From Aeromonas schubertii (GTDB taxonomy: Bacteria; Pseudomonadota; Gammaproteobacteria; Enterobacterales; Aeromonadaceae), in NCBI RefSeq assembly GCF_000820105.1, contig NZ_CDDB01000010.1, positions 62,001 through 126,000 of the forward strand: a stretch of 64,000 nucleotides of DNA. The letters are read 5' to 3'. The notes beneath the pieces are model-generated. The model had not been told where the DNA came from. It saw only the letters and a list, made by a program, of their open reading frames with translations, and did no database searches. Numbering within the stretch: the stretch's first letter is position 1; each line of letters starts with the position of its first letter. This document shows, in pieces, positions 1 to 9,163 of this stretch. Position numbers and translations under genes: made by a program.

Positions 1-1
1 G

Positions 2-67
2 ACCCTGCCGCTGACCATGCTGCTCTCGGGTGGGCTTTTCTTGCTGGCCCACGCTCTGTTTGCCTGA
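2..67 (+). CDS. C-terminal end of an unidentified membrane protein (partial)
   Basis: Frame 2 is open from the window edge to a TGA at 65-67 and encodes 21 residues rich in Leu, Gly and Ala, which look like the last part of a membrane segment. A strong terminator starts 19 bases after the stop, which supports a real gene end. Too little is present to name the protein. Confidence 0.5.
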   Translation, partial: TLPLTMLLSGGLFLLAHALFA

Positions 68-85
68 ATGTATTGAAACGATGAG

Positions 86-111
86 AGCCGGTGCCATGCA
101 CCGGCTTTTTT
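86..111 (+). terminator. Rho-independent terminator of the first gene
   Basis: A perfect 9-bp stem (AGCCGGTGC / GCACCGGCT) with a CAT loop is followed by six T. It ends the transcript of the membrane-protein gene at the left edge. Confidence 0.85.
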
Positions 112-542
112 GTCCCTCAATCCCGCACGCCGGTATGCGATACGCTTGCCACTCCAGCCTTCGACACCCTGTTTTCGAGAATGTAATCCAGCGCTGTGTA
201 TTTTGTCGTTAGCAAGCCTGGCCCTCCAACTATCGCTATTGTGTTCATGCCACACCTTAACGGTCATACATCTCTGATCTCTGTTGAGAATGAACCATCA
301 AACATATGCCATCACACTAATATAGAGTCCCAAATATTGAGCAATAGCAGGTCCCCCGGCTTATTAACCTGTTTGTAAGAGGAAGATCCATCAGTGGGAA
401 TTCAAGGGGATATATGCATGGAGGCTGTAATAGGGTCTGGTATCGATGGGAGAGGGGAGACGCTCGCTGGTCTACTCTTGCAAACGGTGCGAAGCCGCTG
501 ATAGATGCACGAGACTTGTTGAAGATATGCATACCGAGCAAT
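112..542. other. Gene-poor stretch, no recognisable feature
   Basis: About 430 bases, visibly richer in A+T than the flanks. The only open frames are 60-75 codons, overlap each other on both strands and resemble no family I recognise. I see no tRNA, repeat array or riboswitch here. Confidence 0.5.
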
Positions 543-572
543 AAAAAAATCCCCGAGACTGGCTCGGGGATT
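543..572 (-). terminator. Rho-independent terminator of rne
   Basis: A perfect 10-bp stem (AATCCCCGAG / CTCGGGGATT) with a 5-base loop is followed, read on the minus strand, by a run of T (the A run at 543-549). It lies 26 bases past the rne stop. Confidence 0.85.
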
Positions 573-598
573 GTGTACTCAGACGCTTTCAGCCTGGT

Positions 599-3463
599 TT
601 AGGGACGGCCGGCCGGGCTGGTTGCCTGGTGGTCGGCGGCGCTGCGGCCACCGTGGCGACCGGAGCGAACCACTTCGGCGCGCTCGAGCGGCGGGTAGTC
701 AACAGCTTCGCGTGTTGGCAGGGCCGGTGCCGGCTCGGGCTTGGTCATGGGCGCGGTAGCGCGGCGGGCTCTGGCCAGGACTCCAGTCACACCCTGGTTG
801 GCCGGTCTGGATTTGACCTGGGCTTGAACCTTGGGCTCGATGGCCGGCTCTGCTGGCACGGTGGCCACGACCTCAACCGGCAGCACCTCGACGGTGACAG
901 CGTTGGCCACTTCGGCTGTAGCGGTGACGGGCTCAACGACAGGCTCGGCAGCCACGACCACCTCAACGTTAGATACCGGCTCTGAGCTCTGAGCAACCGG
1001 CTCCTCTTCGCGCTGGCGGCGGACATCTTCGTTGATACGCTTGCGGCGCTGCTGTCCTTCACGGGGGGCACGCTGGCGGCGGGGACGAGCATCGTTCTCT
1101 TCCTCGGTCACGACAGGTGCCGGTACGTCAGCCTGTACATGAGCCTGGGTACCCAGTACCGGCTCAAGCTCGGGCTGGAACTCCCGTACGGTTTCGGTTG
1201 CGATGACCGGAGCCTGCTCTACCACGGGAGCCGCGACTACGGCCTCTACCGCCTGAGCTACCGGCTCGGTGATGGCTGCGGACTCGCTGACCTCGACACG
1301 AACCTGCTTGCGCATCTGTCGACGCTCGCGGCGCTCGGCAACGCGCTGCTCTTTTTCAACCCGTACGCTCTGCTCTTCGCTCACGCCCTGGGTCGTTTGT
1401 TGCACCGGCTTTTCTGCGCGGGGTTCACGCTCCTGGCGGGGGACGCGCTCGGCACGAGGCTCACGCTCCTGACGCGGTGCACGCTCAGCGCGGGGCTCAC
1501 GGGGCTGGCGCGGTTGGCGCTCCTCACGAGGTTCACGCTCTTGACGGGGGCGCTTGTTGCGCTCTTCGCGGTTAGCTTCGCTCTTTTGCTCATCGCTTGG
1601 ACGGGCAGGGCGCTCGTCACGACGACGGTCACGGCGTTGCTCGTTGCCGCGCTCACCGCGGGACTGACGCTCTTCGCGTGGCTGACGACGACGGGTATCC
1701 CCCTTCTGATGGGCCTTCTGCTCCGGCTCGGCAGCCGGGACGGCAGTTTCGGCTTGCGCCTTTGCGGTGCCAAACAGAGAGCCAAACAGACGACTCAGGA
1801 AACCGGGCTTGGTCTGCTCGGCGTCCACCTTGGCCGGGGCAGCCGCAACAGGAGCTACAGGGGCCGGCTTGGACGGCTGGCTAAAGCCTTGCAACAGCGG
1901 TTGATCGCGTTCGACAACCTGCACCTGACGGGGTTGGTAGGTCGGCTTGACCACCTCGGTCTTGAGCTCGTAGCTGGCTGCTTCCGGGATCTCGTTCTTG
2001 CGGATCCGGGTCACCTCGTAGTGCGGGGTCTCCAGATGCTGGTTCGGGATGATATAGACACGCACATCGTTACGCTGCTCGAGGCTGGCGATGGCGGCGC
2101 GCTTCTCGTTGAGAAGATAGGCGGCAACATCGACCGGCACCTGGCCATGCACCTGCTCTGTGTTGTCCTTCATCGCCTCTTCTTCGATGAGACGCAGGAT
2201 GGAGAGTGCCAGTGACTCGTTGTCGCGGATCACGCCCTGACCCTGGCAACGGGGGCAGATATGGCTGCTGGACTCGTTGAGGGAGGGGCGCAGACGCTGA
2301 CGGGACATCTCGAGCAGGCCGAAGCGGGAGATGCGGCCCAGCTGGATGCGGGCGCGGTCCTGGTGCACGGCCTCACGCAGGCGATTTTCCACCTCGCGCT
2401 GGTGACGCACCGGGGTCATGTCGATAAAGTCGATGACAATCAGGCCACCTAGGTCACGCAGACGCAGCTGGCGGGCTATCTCGTCGGCTGCTTCCAGGTT
2501 GGTCTGCAGGGCCGTCTCCTCGATGTCACCACCCTTGGTGGCGCGCGCCGAGTTGATGTCGATAGAGGTCAGCGCCTCGGTCGGATCGATGACGATACTG
2601 CCGCCAGAGGGGAGGCGCACTTCACGTTGGAAGGCCGACTCAATCTGGCTCTCGATCTGGAAGTGGTTGAACAGGGGGACTTCACCCTTGTACTGCTTGA
2701 CCCGATTGATAAAGTCGGGACGCACCAGCTCGATGTGGGCTTTGGCACGCTCGAATACGGTCGGGTTGTCGATCAGGATCTCGCCCACATCGCGACGCAG
2801 GTAGTCGCGAATGGCACGCACGATGACGTTGCTCTCCTGGTGGATGAGCACAGGTGCGGCCACGTTTTCGGAGGCCTTGCGGATCGATTCCCAGTGGTTC
2901 AGCAGGACGTTGAGATCCCACTCCAGCTCTTCCTGGGACTTGCCCACACCGGCGGTGCGCACGATGAGGCCCATGCCGTCCGGCACGGTCAGCCCGTTCA
3001 TGGCTTCCTTGAGTTCGGTCCGCTCGTCACCCTCGATGCGGCGGGAAATACCACCGGCACGCGGGTTGTTCGGCATCAGCACCAGGTAGCTGCCAGCCAG
3101 ACTGATAAAGGTGGTGAGGGCTGCACCCTTGGTGCCACGCTCTTCCTTGTCGATCTGGACGATCACTTCCTGGCCTTCGCGGACCACTTCTTTGATGTTG
3201 GGACGACCTTGGTAGGAATAACCGGAGGGGAAGTAAGTGCGGGCGATCTCCTTGAGAGGCAGGAAACCGTGGCGCTCGGCGCCGTAGTCGACAAAAGCAG
3301 CTTCGAGGCTGGGCTCTACGCGGGTGATTTTGCCCTTGTAGATGTTGGCTTTCTTCTGCTCGTGTCCCGGACTCTCAATATCGAGGTCGTAGAGCTGTTG
3401 TCCGTCAACCAGCGCTACGCGCAACTCTTCTTCCTGAGTCGCGTTGATTAGCATTCTTTTCAT
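599..3463 (-). CDS. rne: Ribonuclease E
   Basis: Essential endoribonuclease that starts mRNA decay and processes rRNA and tRNA, and scaffolds the degradosome at the inner membrane. The 954-residue product has the S1 domain (about 35-125) and the RNase H-like/DNase I-like catalytic core. The metal-binding aspartates sit in IDINSARAT (about 303) and VIDFIDM (about 346), and the Zn-link is CPRCQG (about 404). From about residue 560 the sequence becomes low-complexity, with Arg/Glu/Pro-rich RNA-binding repeats and then an Ala/Val/Glu/Pro-rich tail, as expected for the disordered scaffold half. It is somewhat shorter than the 1061 residues of E. coli, as usual outside enterics. The start MKRMLINAT matches the family. 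A roughly 300-base leader fits the autoregulated rne leader known in E. coli. Confidence 0.98.
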   Translation of the reverse strand: MKRMLINATQEEELRVALVDGQQLYDLDIESPGHEQKKANIYKGKITRVEPSLEAAFVDYGAERHGFLPLKEIARTYFPSGYSYQGRPNIKEVVREGQEVIVQIDKEERGTKGAALTTFISLAGSYLVLMPNNPRAGGISRRIEGDERTELKEAMNGLTVPDGMGLIVRTAGVGKSQEELEWDLNVLLNHWESIRKASENVAAPVLIHQESNVIVRAIRDYLRRDVGEILIDNPTVFERAKAHIELVRPDFINRVKQYKGEVPLFNHFQIESQIESAFQREVRLPSGGSIVIDPTEALTSIDINSARATKGGDIEETALQTNLEAADEIARQLRLRDLGGLIVIDFIDMTPVRHQREVENRLREAVHQDRARIQLGRISRFGLLEMSRQRLRPSLNESSSHICPRCQGQGVIRDNESLALSILRLIEEEAMKDNTEQVHGQVPVDVAAYLLNEKRAAIASLEQRNDVRVYIIPNQHLETPHYEVTRIRKNEIPEAASYELKTEVVKPTYQPRQVQVVERDQPLLQGFSQPSKPAPVAPVAAAPAKVDAEQTKPGFLSRLFGSLFGTAKAQAETAVPAAEPEQKAHQKGDTRRRQPREERQSRGERGNEQRRDRRRDERPARPSDEQKSEANREERNKRPRQEREPREERQPRQPREPRAERAPRQEREPRAERVPRQEREPRAEKPVQQTTQGVSEEQSVRVEKEQRVAERRERRQMRKQVRVEVSESAAITEPVAQAVEAVVAAPVVEQAPVIATETVREFQPELEPVLGTQAHVQADVPAPVVTEEENDARPRRQRAPREGQQRRKRINEDVRRQREEEPVAQSSEPVSNVEVVVAAEPVVEPVTATAEVANAVTVEVLPVEVVATVPAEPAIEPKVQAQVKSRPANQGVTGVLARARRATAPMTKPEPAPALPTREAVDYPPLERAEVVRSGRHGGRSAADHQATSPAGRP
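1421..1500. repeat. 36-bp tandem repeat inside rne
   Basis: About two copies plus a partial third of a 36-base unit. They encode repeated 12-residue Arg/Glu/Pro blocks ([12 protein letters not shown] and [12 protein letters not shown]) in the arginine-rich RNA-binding part of RNase E. Copy number could vary by slippage. Confidence 0.7.
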
Positions 3464-3778
3464 TGAGTTCTCATTGTTGTGTCATGTGTGTTCCTTCACA
3501 CGCTCCTGTCCTGCGCCGGCCTCGGGTCTGCAGCATACGGTGGCAACCTCCCGGTTGGGGTACGCATGAGGCGCAACAAACTTGGGCGCATCGGTCATGC
3601 CCTGATGTAGCAGGGATGAAAAGGATTCCAGTGTGAAGACAAAACGGTTTTGTGCACTGCGCTCACCCTGCTGCAACATCGCTCCTTGGCACAGGGACTT
3701 CGCTTGGCCTGACGGGCGGAATGGGAGATGAAACGCCCACGTTGTACAAGGCTTGAGCGGTCTTACAAAACCGTCGTT

Positions 3779-3808
3779 ATTATCCCATTTAAATCGGTTT
3801 CATAGCAA
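3779..3808 (-). promoter_or_regulatory. Candidate sigma-70 promoter of rne and its long leader
   Basis: Read on the minus strand: TTGCTA, 18 bases, GATAAT. The start site would be near 3772, giving a leader of about 310 bases before the rne ATG, similar to the long regulated leader in E. coli. The whole 3464-3881 gap holds this leader and the rluC promoter region. The only ORF in it (3482-3679, minus) lies inside the leader and I do not regard it as a gene. A possible extended -10 (TGCTAGAAT, 3864-3872) sits just before rluC. Confidence 0.5.
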
Positions 3809-3881
3809 GGCAGCAATTTTCACGCTTTTTGCAAAAACAGGGCAGCCAAGGGTGGGGGGAGGGTGCTAGAATTCGCGGCCT

Positions 3882-4826
3882 ATGACACAGATCACACAAC
3901 AAGTGCAGCTGCTCACCATCGAGGCTGAGCATGAAGGGCAGCGCATCGATAATTTCCTCAAGACTCAGCTTAAAGGCGTCCCCAAGAGCCTGATTTATCG
4001 CATCCTGCGCAAAGGCGAAGTTCGCGTAAACAAAAAACGCGTCAAGCCCGAGTACAAGCTGGAAACCGGAGATGAGGTGCGTGTGCCGCCCCTTCGGGTT
4101 GCAGAGAAAAATGAGCTGCCATCGGCCAACCTTGGCAGCATACAGCGTCTCGAAGGTCAGATTCTGTTTGAAGATGATGCCATCATAGTGCTCAACAAGC
4201 CTTCAGGTATGGCGGTACACGGTGGCAGCGGGCTGAGCTTCGGTGTCATCGAAGGACTGCGGGCCCTGCGTCCCGAGGCCCGCTTCATGGAGCTGGTACA
4301 TCGCCTGGACCGTGACACCTCGGGCGTGTTGCTCATTGCCAAGAAGCGTAGCGCCCTGCGCAGCCTGCATGAGCAGCTAAGGGTCAAGACCATGCGTAAG
4401 CAGTATCTGGCGCTGGTCCGTGGCTGTTGGCAGTCCCACGTCAAGGTGATCACTGCGCCGCTCAAGAAAAACGAGCTGCAGTCGGGCGAACGCATCGTGC
4501 GTGTCAGTGCCGAGGGTAAGCCCTCCGAGACCCGTTTTCGCATCGTGCGCCAGTTTGCCGAGGCAACCCTGATGGAGTGCAGCCCCATCACGGGACGTAC
4601 TCACCAGATCCGCGTGCATACCCAGCACGCCGGTCACCCAATCGCCTGTGATGACAAGTATGGCGAGAGGCAGTTTGACGAAAAAATGCGTGAAAAGGGG
4701 CTCAATCGCCTGTTCCTGCACGCCTGGCGCCTCACCTTCGCTCATCCGGCCGACGGGCGGGAGATCAAGGTCGAAGCCCCTCTTGGCGAGTCACTGGACG
4801 CCTTCTTGAATACTCTGGAGCGATAA
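3882..4826 (+). CDS. rluC: 23S rRNA pseudouridine synthase RluC (positions 955/2504/2580)
   Basis: Isomerises three uridines of 23S rRNA to pseudouridine. The 314 residues hold an N-terminal S4 RNA-binding domain (about 18-80) and the RluA-type catalytic domain. The signature HRLDRDTSG carries the catalytic aspartate at about residue 143, and ITGRTHQIRVH lies near 240. Length equals the family norm of about 315-320. It is divergent from rne, the same arrangement as in E. coli. A terminator follows 13 bases after the stop, so it is probably transcribed alone. Confidence 0.97.
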   Translation: MTQITQQVQLLTIEAEHEGQRIDNFLKTQLKGVPKSLIYRILRKGEVRVNKKRVKPEYKLETGDEVRVPPLRVAEKNELPSANLGSIQRLEGQILFEDDAIIVLNKPSGMAVHGGSGLSFGVIEGLRALRPEARFMELVHRLDRDTSGVLLIAKKRSALRSLHEQLRVKTMRKQYLALVRGCWQSHVKVITAPLKKNELQSGERIVRVSAEGKPSETRFRIVRQFAEATLMECSPITGRTHQIRVHTQHAGHPIACDDKYGERQFDEKMREKGLNRLFLHAWRLTFAHPADGREIKVEAPLGESLDAFLNTLER

Positions 4827-4839
4827 CCGCTCGCTTGCG

Positions 4840-4870
4840 CTCCCCACCGCCCCCGGTGGGGAGTCGTTTC
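4840..4870 (+). terminator. Terminator of rluC
   Basis: Perfect 10-bp GC-rich stem (CTCCCCACCG / CGGTGGGGAG) with a CCCC loop and a weak T-rich tail (TCGTTTCTC). Confidence 0.7.
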
Positions 4871-5067
4871 TCATGGGGCGTTATCTGCCCTTCTGCACTG
4901 GCCGTATGCCGCACCGAATTCCCAAAATGTCAGATTTGGTCATAACAAATCAGTCAGTTATGGCTATATTACCGGTTTCGTCCTGCGCTGTTATATCTGT
5001 CATTGATTAAACGATCGCACATGAGATGCTTCGTGAGTCGAAGAAAGTCGATCCCCGACGTTTTCGA

Positions 5068-5165
5068 TCACACAGGTCATTTGGCAAACTGACTCGAAAG
5101 GTCAGGACGCAAAGCCTCCGGTCTAACGGCACATGCCCATGATAGCGGGGTTGCCATTGGTGCTT
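5068..5165 (+). promoter_or_regulatory. Cyclic-di-GMP-I (GEMM-I) riboswitch in the gbpA leader
   Basis: Conserved GEMM-I blocks occur in order: GGCAAAC, a P2 stem CTGAC/GTCAG (5089-5093 with 5101-5105) carrying a GAAA tetraloop at 5096-5099, then GGACGCAAAGCCTCCGG and TAGCGGGGTT. A second short stem GGC-ACAT-GCC lies in the P3 arm. It sits 60 bases upstream of gbpA. The Vibrio cholerae Vc1 riboswitch controls gbpA from the same place. A wobble-containing hairpin (CATTGGTG with CGCCAGTG) right after the aptamer could be part of the expression platform, but I cannot tell whether ligand turns expression on or off. The 4871-5067 stretch should hold the promoter; I see no clean one. Confidence 0.95.
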
Positions 5166-5223
5166 TGGCGCCAGTGCGAAAGCCAAGTGACTGTCTTTCA
5201 ACTCATGTTTTTGCGAGGAGTGT

Positions 5224-6639
5224 ATGACAGCCACCCATCTCAGAGCCCTGGCTCTGCTCTGTACCCTTGGTACCAGCAGTGCCGTAGTCGCTCACGGTTA
5301 CATCAGTACCCCCGAATCGCGCAATGCCTTGTGCAAGAGCGGCGGCAATATCCAGTGCGGCGCCATTCAGTGGGAGCCTCAGAGCCTGGAGGCGCCATCG
5401 GGATTTCCTCAGGGAGGGCCGCCGGATGGACAGATCGCCTCGGCAGGTCACCGTCAATTTGGCGAGCTCAATGCCCAGACCAGCGATCGCTGGACCAAGC
5501 GCGAGGTGAGCGCCGGCCCCTTGGCGATCACCTGGACCTTTACCGCCAACCACGTCACCCGAAACTGGCGTTACTACCTGACGCGCCCCGAGTGGGATCC
5601 CAATCGTCCACTGACCCGCGACGCCTTCGAACCCACCCCCTTCTGTGTCATCGATGGGGGTATGAAACAACCTCCCAAGGTGATGACCCACGCTTGCACC
5701 TTGCCAGAGCGCTCCGGCTATCAGCTGATCCTGGGGGTATGGGAAGTGGGGGACACCAGCAACAGTTTCTACAACCTCATCGATGCTCGCTTCCGAGGTG
5801 GTGAGCCGCCTTCCTCGCCCTGGCAGCAGGGGGGGGCCATCTACCCCTCACTGGATCTGGAGATGGGAGACCGGGTATTGACTCGGGTCTTCGATGCAAA
5901 TGGAGAGCGCGCGGATCTGCAGACCACGCTCACCATCGCCAGTGAAGAGCAGGGGCAGAAGAACAACTGGGCACATGCACTGGCGAGTCGCATCAATGCC
6001 GAGCAGGTCAATATTCGGGCTGGTCAGCAGGGCAGCGATGGCACCTTCAATCCGGTGTATGGGCAGAACCTCCTCTATCTCAAACAGGGAAGCGGTCTGG
6101 AACGCGTCGAAATCCAGGTTGAGCAGCAGCAACCACCCCTCGAGCAGAGTCTGTCGATTGGCACTCTGCCGAGCGATCATCTGCTCAATGAAGGCAAGTT
6201 GACCCTGGATTTTATCGTGACGGTGCGAGGGGAGATGACGGTAACGGCCACGCTGTATGATCACGGTGGTGTTGCCCGTGGTGAGGTAAGCCAGGAGCTC
6301 TCCAATGAGCAACGTACCTTGAGCCTGGCGCTTGAGGGACTCAGTGCCGGCCATCATCAGTTGGTCGTGAAGGGGATCCCCAAGAAGGGTGGGGATGCAC
6401 TGCAGCAGACCGCCGATCTGATGTTCAGCGAGGTGGGGCAGAGTTACGACTACCGCTTCCCGGAGGGACTCAAGCGCTATGAGGCGGGGACCCGGGTGCT
6501 GCAGCCAAAAGATGGTCAAATCTACCGCTGCAAGCCCTTCCCCTATAGTGGTTATTGTACCCAGTGGACCAGCAGCGCCACCCAGTATGAGCCAGGTAGC
6601 GGCTCCCATTGGCAGAGCGCCTGGGACAAGGTGAATTGA
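5224..6639 (+). CDS. gbpA: GbpA-like chitin-binding protein with AA10 lytic polysaccharide monooxygenase domain
   Basis: Secreted copper enzyme that cleaves and binds chitin/GlcNAc surfaces and acts as a colonisation factor in Vibrio. Of 471 residues, the first 23 are a signal peptide cleaved before HGYIS, so mature His1 (residue 24) and His110 (in FTANHVTRNW) form the copper histidine brace. After the AA10 domain (24 to about 200) come the GbpA2 and middle domains and a Cys/Trp/Tyr-rich C-terminal chitin-binding module (about 410-471). V. cholerae GbpA is 485 residues. The start has a GAGGAG ribosome site 3 bases upstream. Expression is very likely tied to cyclic di-GMP through the leader riboswitch. 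Transcribed alone, with a terminator after it. Confidence 0.95.
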   Translation: MTATHLRALALLCTLGTSSAVVAHGYISTPESRNALCKSGGNIQCGAIQWEPQSLEAPSGFPQGGPPDGQIASAGHRQFGELNAQTSDRWTKREVSAGPLAITWTFTANHVTRNWRYYLTRPEWDPNRPLTRDAFEPTPFCVIDGGMKQPPKVMTHACTLPERSGYQLILGVWEVGDTSNSFYNLIDARFRGGEPPSSPWQQGGAIYPSLDLEMGDRVLTRVFDANGERADLQTTLTIASEEQGQKNNWAHALASRINAEQVNIRAGQQGSDGTFNPVYGQNLLYLKQGSGLERVEIQVEQQQPPLEQSLSIGTLPSDHLLNEGKLTLDFIVTVRGEMTVTATLYDHGGVARGEVSQELSNEQRTLSLALEGLSAGHHQLVVKGIPKKGGDALQQTADLMFSEVGQSYDYRFPEGLKRYEAGTRVLQPKDGQIYRCKPFPYSGYCTQWTSSATQYEPGSGSHWQSAWDKVN

Positions 6640-6663
6640 CCCGTATCAAGAGACGCAATGAAA

Positions 6664-6691
6664 GGAAAAGAGGCCGTCAGGCCTCTTTTCC
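6664..6691. terminator. Bidirectional terminator between gbpA and yceF
   Basis: Perfect 12-bp stem (GGAAAAGAGGCC / GGCCTCTTTTCC) with a GTCA loop. T-rich arms on both strands let it end gbpA from the left and yceF from the right. Confidence 0.85.
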
Positions 6692-6720
6692 ATAATTCGC
6701 AAGGGGTAGCCTCACCCTTG

Positions 6721-7302
6721 TCAGGGGAGGGCGAGTCCGTGGCGCTTGAAGAGCTCCACCAGGCCGATAAGGGGAAGCCCTATCAAGGCATTGGGATCGC
6801 GCCCCTCGAGTGCACTGAATAAGGTGATCCCCATGCCTTCACTCTTGAAGCTCCCGGCGCAGTCATAGGGGGTCTCGGCCAGCAGGTAGCGGGTCAGGGC
6901 GGCCTCGTCGAGGGTGCGAAAATGGACGGTAAAGGGCTCTACCAGAGAGTGATTCTCACCGCTGACTGCATTGATCACGCACAGGCCAGTGTAGAAGATC
7001 ACGCGGCTTCCCTGGGCCGCCTTGAGCTGGGCCAGGGCGTTGTCAAAATTGCCGGGCTTGCCGAGGATGCGTCCATCGCAGACACACACCTGATCAGAGC
7101 CGATCACCAACCCATGATCACGACCACCGGCCACCGCCTGCGCCTTGCTGATGGCCAGTCTGAGTACCAGCTCGGGAGCCGTTTCTCCGGGCAGAGGCGT
7201 TTCATCAACACGGGGTGCTTCGGTGTCAAATGCCATCCCAAGTTTGGCCAGCAAGGCCGCCCGATAGCGAGAAGTGGAGGCGAGGATCACTTTTTCTGGC
7301 AT
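6721..7302 (-). CDS. yceF: Maf-family nucleoside triphosphate pyrophosphatase (YceF, 7-methyl-GTP type)
   Basis: House-cleaning enzyme that hydrolyses modified nucleotides; the E. coli YceF orthologue prefers m7GTP. The 193 residues fit the family. The N-terminal LASTSRYRAALL loop matches the Maf P-loop-like motif S(T)SRYR, DETP follows at about 33, and GSDQVCVCDG near 68 carries the catalytic Asp/Gln. Divergent from yceD, exactly as in E. coli, which supports YceF rather than the other Maf paralogue (YhdE). Confidence 0.93.
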   Translation of the reverse strand: MPEKVILASTSRYRAALLAKLGMAFDTEAPRVDETPLPGETAPELVLRLAISKAQAVAGGRDHGLVIGSDQVCVCDGRILGKPGNFDNALAQLKAAQGSRVIFYTGLCVINAVSGENHSLVEPFTVHFRTLDEAALTRYLLAETPYDCAGSFKSEGMGITLFSALEGRDPNALIGLPLIGLVELFKRHGLALP

Positions 7303-7381
7303 ACTGTTATTCCGATGAGGGCAGGTCCCGGCATTCTAGGGAGTTGTGCGTTAAAAATCATCGCAATAAATGGTTTTTCCT

Positions 7382-7410
7382 TTGACTATAACCTCTTGGA
7401 ACTATATCAT
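7382..7410 (+). promoter_or_regulatory. Candidate sigma-70 promoter of the yceD-rpmF-fab operon
   Basis: TTGACT, 17 bases, TATCAT. The predicted start site (about 7417) lies only about 3 bases before the yceD ATG, which would make the yceD message almost leaderless. Confidence 0.5.
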
Positions 7411-7419
7411 TCGCGCCCT

Positions 7420-7941
7420 ATGCAAAAGGTGAAGTTGCCCGTTAAGGTTGATCCAGTCCGTAGTGCCTTGAAGCTCCTCGATTATGTCGGGGTTGTGGAA
7501 AAGTCGCAGATGCCCAGGCTGGAGGAATCAACCGCAGGCTTGCTCGGTGATGTGGATGTGTCACTGCACTTTGGTAAAGATGTCCAGAGACTGACCGTTA
7601 TGAAAGGCACTGCCCATGCCGAGGTCAATCTGGTTTGCCAACGTTGTGGAGAGTCATTTGCCCACCGTTGCGAAGCCGAATTTGTCTACACTCCGATGTT
7701 CGAAAGAACTGACGAGGAAGAGCTGCCGGAAGCTTATGAGCCCATTGAGTTGGATGAAAATGGGGAGATAAACCTGCATCAGATCCTCGAGGATGAACTC
7801 ATCCTCGCCCTGCCTCTGGTACCCATGCACCCTGTGGATGAGTGCCCGAGAGGTAAGATGGAGATGAGCTGGGGTCATATCGAACCTGCTGATGAGCGCC
7901 CGAATCCCTTTGCAGTTCTTGAAGAACTCAAACGTAAGTGA
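7420..7941 (+). CDS. yceD: YceD family protein, 23S rRNA accumulation protein
   Basis: Small conserved protein linked in E. coli to accumulation of 23S rRNA, always beside rpmF. The 173 residues equal the E. coli length and start MQKVKLPVKVDP as in the family. The open frame extends far upstream over yceF, but that part is antisense shadow, so the ATG at 7420 is chosen. CQRCGESF near residue 73 and DEC near 145 give three cysteines that could hold a metal. The C-terminus PNPFAVLEEL-KRK is strongly conserved. There is no clear ribosome site, in line with a leaderless start. It is 17 bases upstream of rpmF. Confidence 0.95.
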   Translation: MQKVKLPVKVDPVRSALKLLDYVGVVEKSQMPRLEESTAGLLGDVDVSLHFGKDVQRLTVMKGTAHAEVNLVCQRCGESFAHRCEAEFVYTPMFERTDEEELPEAYEPIELDENGEINLHQILEDELILALPLVPMHPVDECPRGKMEMSWGHIEPADERPNPFAVLEELKRK

Positions 7942-7958
7942 ATTAGGAGTTAGCCTAA

Positions 7959-8126
7959 ATGGCCGTACAACAGAACCGTAAAACCCGCTCCAAGCGTGGC
8001 ATGCGTCGTTCCCACGATGCCCTGACCGCTGCTGCCCTGACTGTTGATCAGACCAGTGGTGAAACCCATCGTCGTCACCACGTGACTGCCGATGGTTTCT
8101 ACCGTGGCAAAAAGGTTATCGCCTAA
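7959..8126 (+). CDS. rpmF: 50S ribosomal protein L32
   Basis: 55-residue basic ribosomal protein starting [20 protein letters not shown], the L32 signature. A good ribosome site (TTAGGAGT, 7943-7950) precedes the ATG. It lies between yceD and plsX as in E. coli, so ribosome and membrane-lipid supply share an operon. Confidence 0.98.
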   Translation: MAVQQNRKTRSKRGMRRSHDALTAAALTVDQTSGETHRRHHVTADGFYRGKKVIA

Positions 8127-8135
8127 GGCGAGCCC

Positions 8136-9155
8136 TTGTCTGCGCTCACCGTTGCGTTAGACATGATGGGGGGAGACAACGGCCCCCCGGTTACAGTGCC
8201 TGCCTCCGTGCAGGCACTGTCGCTTATGCCCCAGTTACACCTTGTGCTGGTTGGGGATCTCTCACGTTGTCATGATCTGCTCTCGCGGCACGGTTTGCTT
8301 ACCCACCCCCGTGTGCGCCTTCTCCATGCCAGCCAGGTGGTCAGCATGGGAGACAAGCCTATCCACGCATTGCGTCACCTCAAAGACTCCTCCATGCGCC
8401 TGTCACTCGATCTGGTCAAACAGGGAGAGGCATCGGCCTGTGTCAGCGCTGGTAACACCGGCGCTCTGATGGCCATGGCCAAGTGTGTGCTCAAATCACT
8501 GCCCGGTGTTGACAGGCCGGCTCTGGTCAAGGGATTACCCCATATCCAGGGGGGACGCACCTACCTGCTCGACTTGGGCGCCAATGTCAGCTGTGACGCC
8601 GACAGCCTGCTGCAGTTTGCCGTTATGGGATCCGTGGTGGCCGAGCGGGTGGAGGGGATAGCCAGACCCAGAGTGGCGCTGCTCAACGTGGGGGAAGAGG
8701 AGATCAAGGGCAATGACCTGGTGCGCCACAGCGCCGAGCTTATCGGCCAGTGCCCGGCCCTCAACTACATCGGCTATGTGGAGGGTAACGAACTCTTCAC
8801 CGGCAAGGCGGATGTGATCGTCTGCGATGGTTTTGTGGGTAACGTAGCCCTCAAGACGGCCGAAGGGGTAGCCCGGATGATGGGGCGCATGGTGGGCGTT
8901 GAGGGTTCGAGACGCACTTTTATTGGCCAACTCGCCTCATTTCTGCTCAAACGACGCTTTAAAACCCTGAACCCCGACCAGTATAACGGCGCCAGTCTGT
9001 TAGGATTGCGCGGTATTGTGGTAAAAAGTCACGGCAGCGCCAACGAGCGCGCCTTATGTCACGCGATCATGCTGGCTGCGGAAGAAGTCAAAGCACAACT
9101 CCCTGCCCAAATAGCCGATCGCCTGGAAACTGTCCTCTCCGACAGGGATCAATAA
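8136..9155 (+). CDS. plsX: Phosphate acyltransferase PlsX
   Basis: Makes acyl-phosphate from acyl-ACP, the first dedicated step to phosphatidic acid, at the inner face of the membrane. 339 residues. The N-terminus [13 protein letters not shown] matches the family. Later signatures are GNTGALM near residue 106 and [13 protein letters not shown] near 230. Start is a TTG at 8136, only 9 bases after the rpmF stop and in register with E. coli MTRLTLALD; the next ATG (8163) would cut into the conserved first strand. Closely followed by fabH. Confidence 0.96.
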   Translation: MSALTVALDMMGGDNGPPVTVPASVQALSLMPQLHLVLVGDLSRCHDLLSRHGLLTHPRVRLLHASQVVSMGDKPIHALRHLKDSSMRLSLDLVKQGEASACVSAGNTGALMAMAKCVLKSLPGVDRPALVKGLPHIQGGRTYLLDLGANVSCDADSLLQFAVMGSVVAERVEGIARPRVALLNVGEEEIKGNDLVRHSAELIGQCPALNYIGYVEGNELFTGKADVIVCDGFVGNVALKTAEGVARMMGRMVGVEGSRRTFIGQLASFLLKRRFKTLNPDQYNGASLLGLRGIVVKSHGSANERALCHAIMLAAEEVKAQLPAQIADRLETVLSDRDQ

Positions 9156-9163
9156 ACACACAT

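Noticed and set aside
1139-2215. 358-codon open frame on the plus strand over rne
   Set aside because: It is antisense to the Arg/Ala/Glu-rich part of rne, which gives long open frames by composition; no start signal or family match.
3482-3679. 65-codon frame in the rne leader
   Set aside because: Lies inside the expected long regulatory leader; no ribosome site or family likeness.
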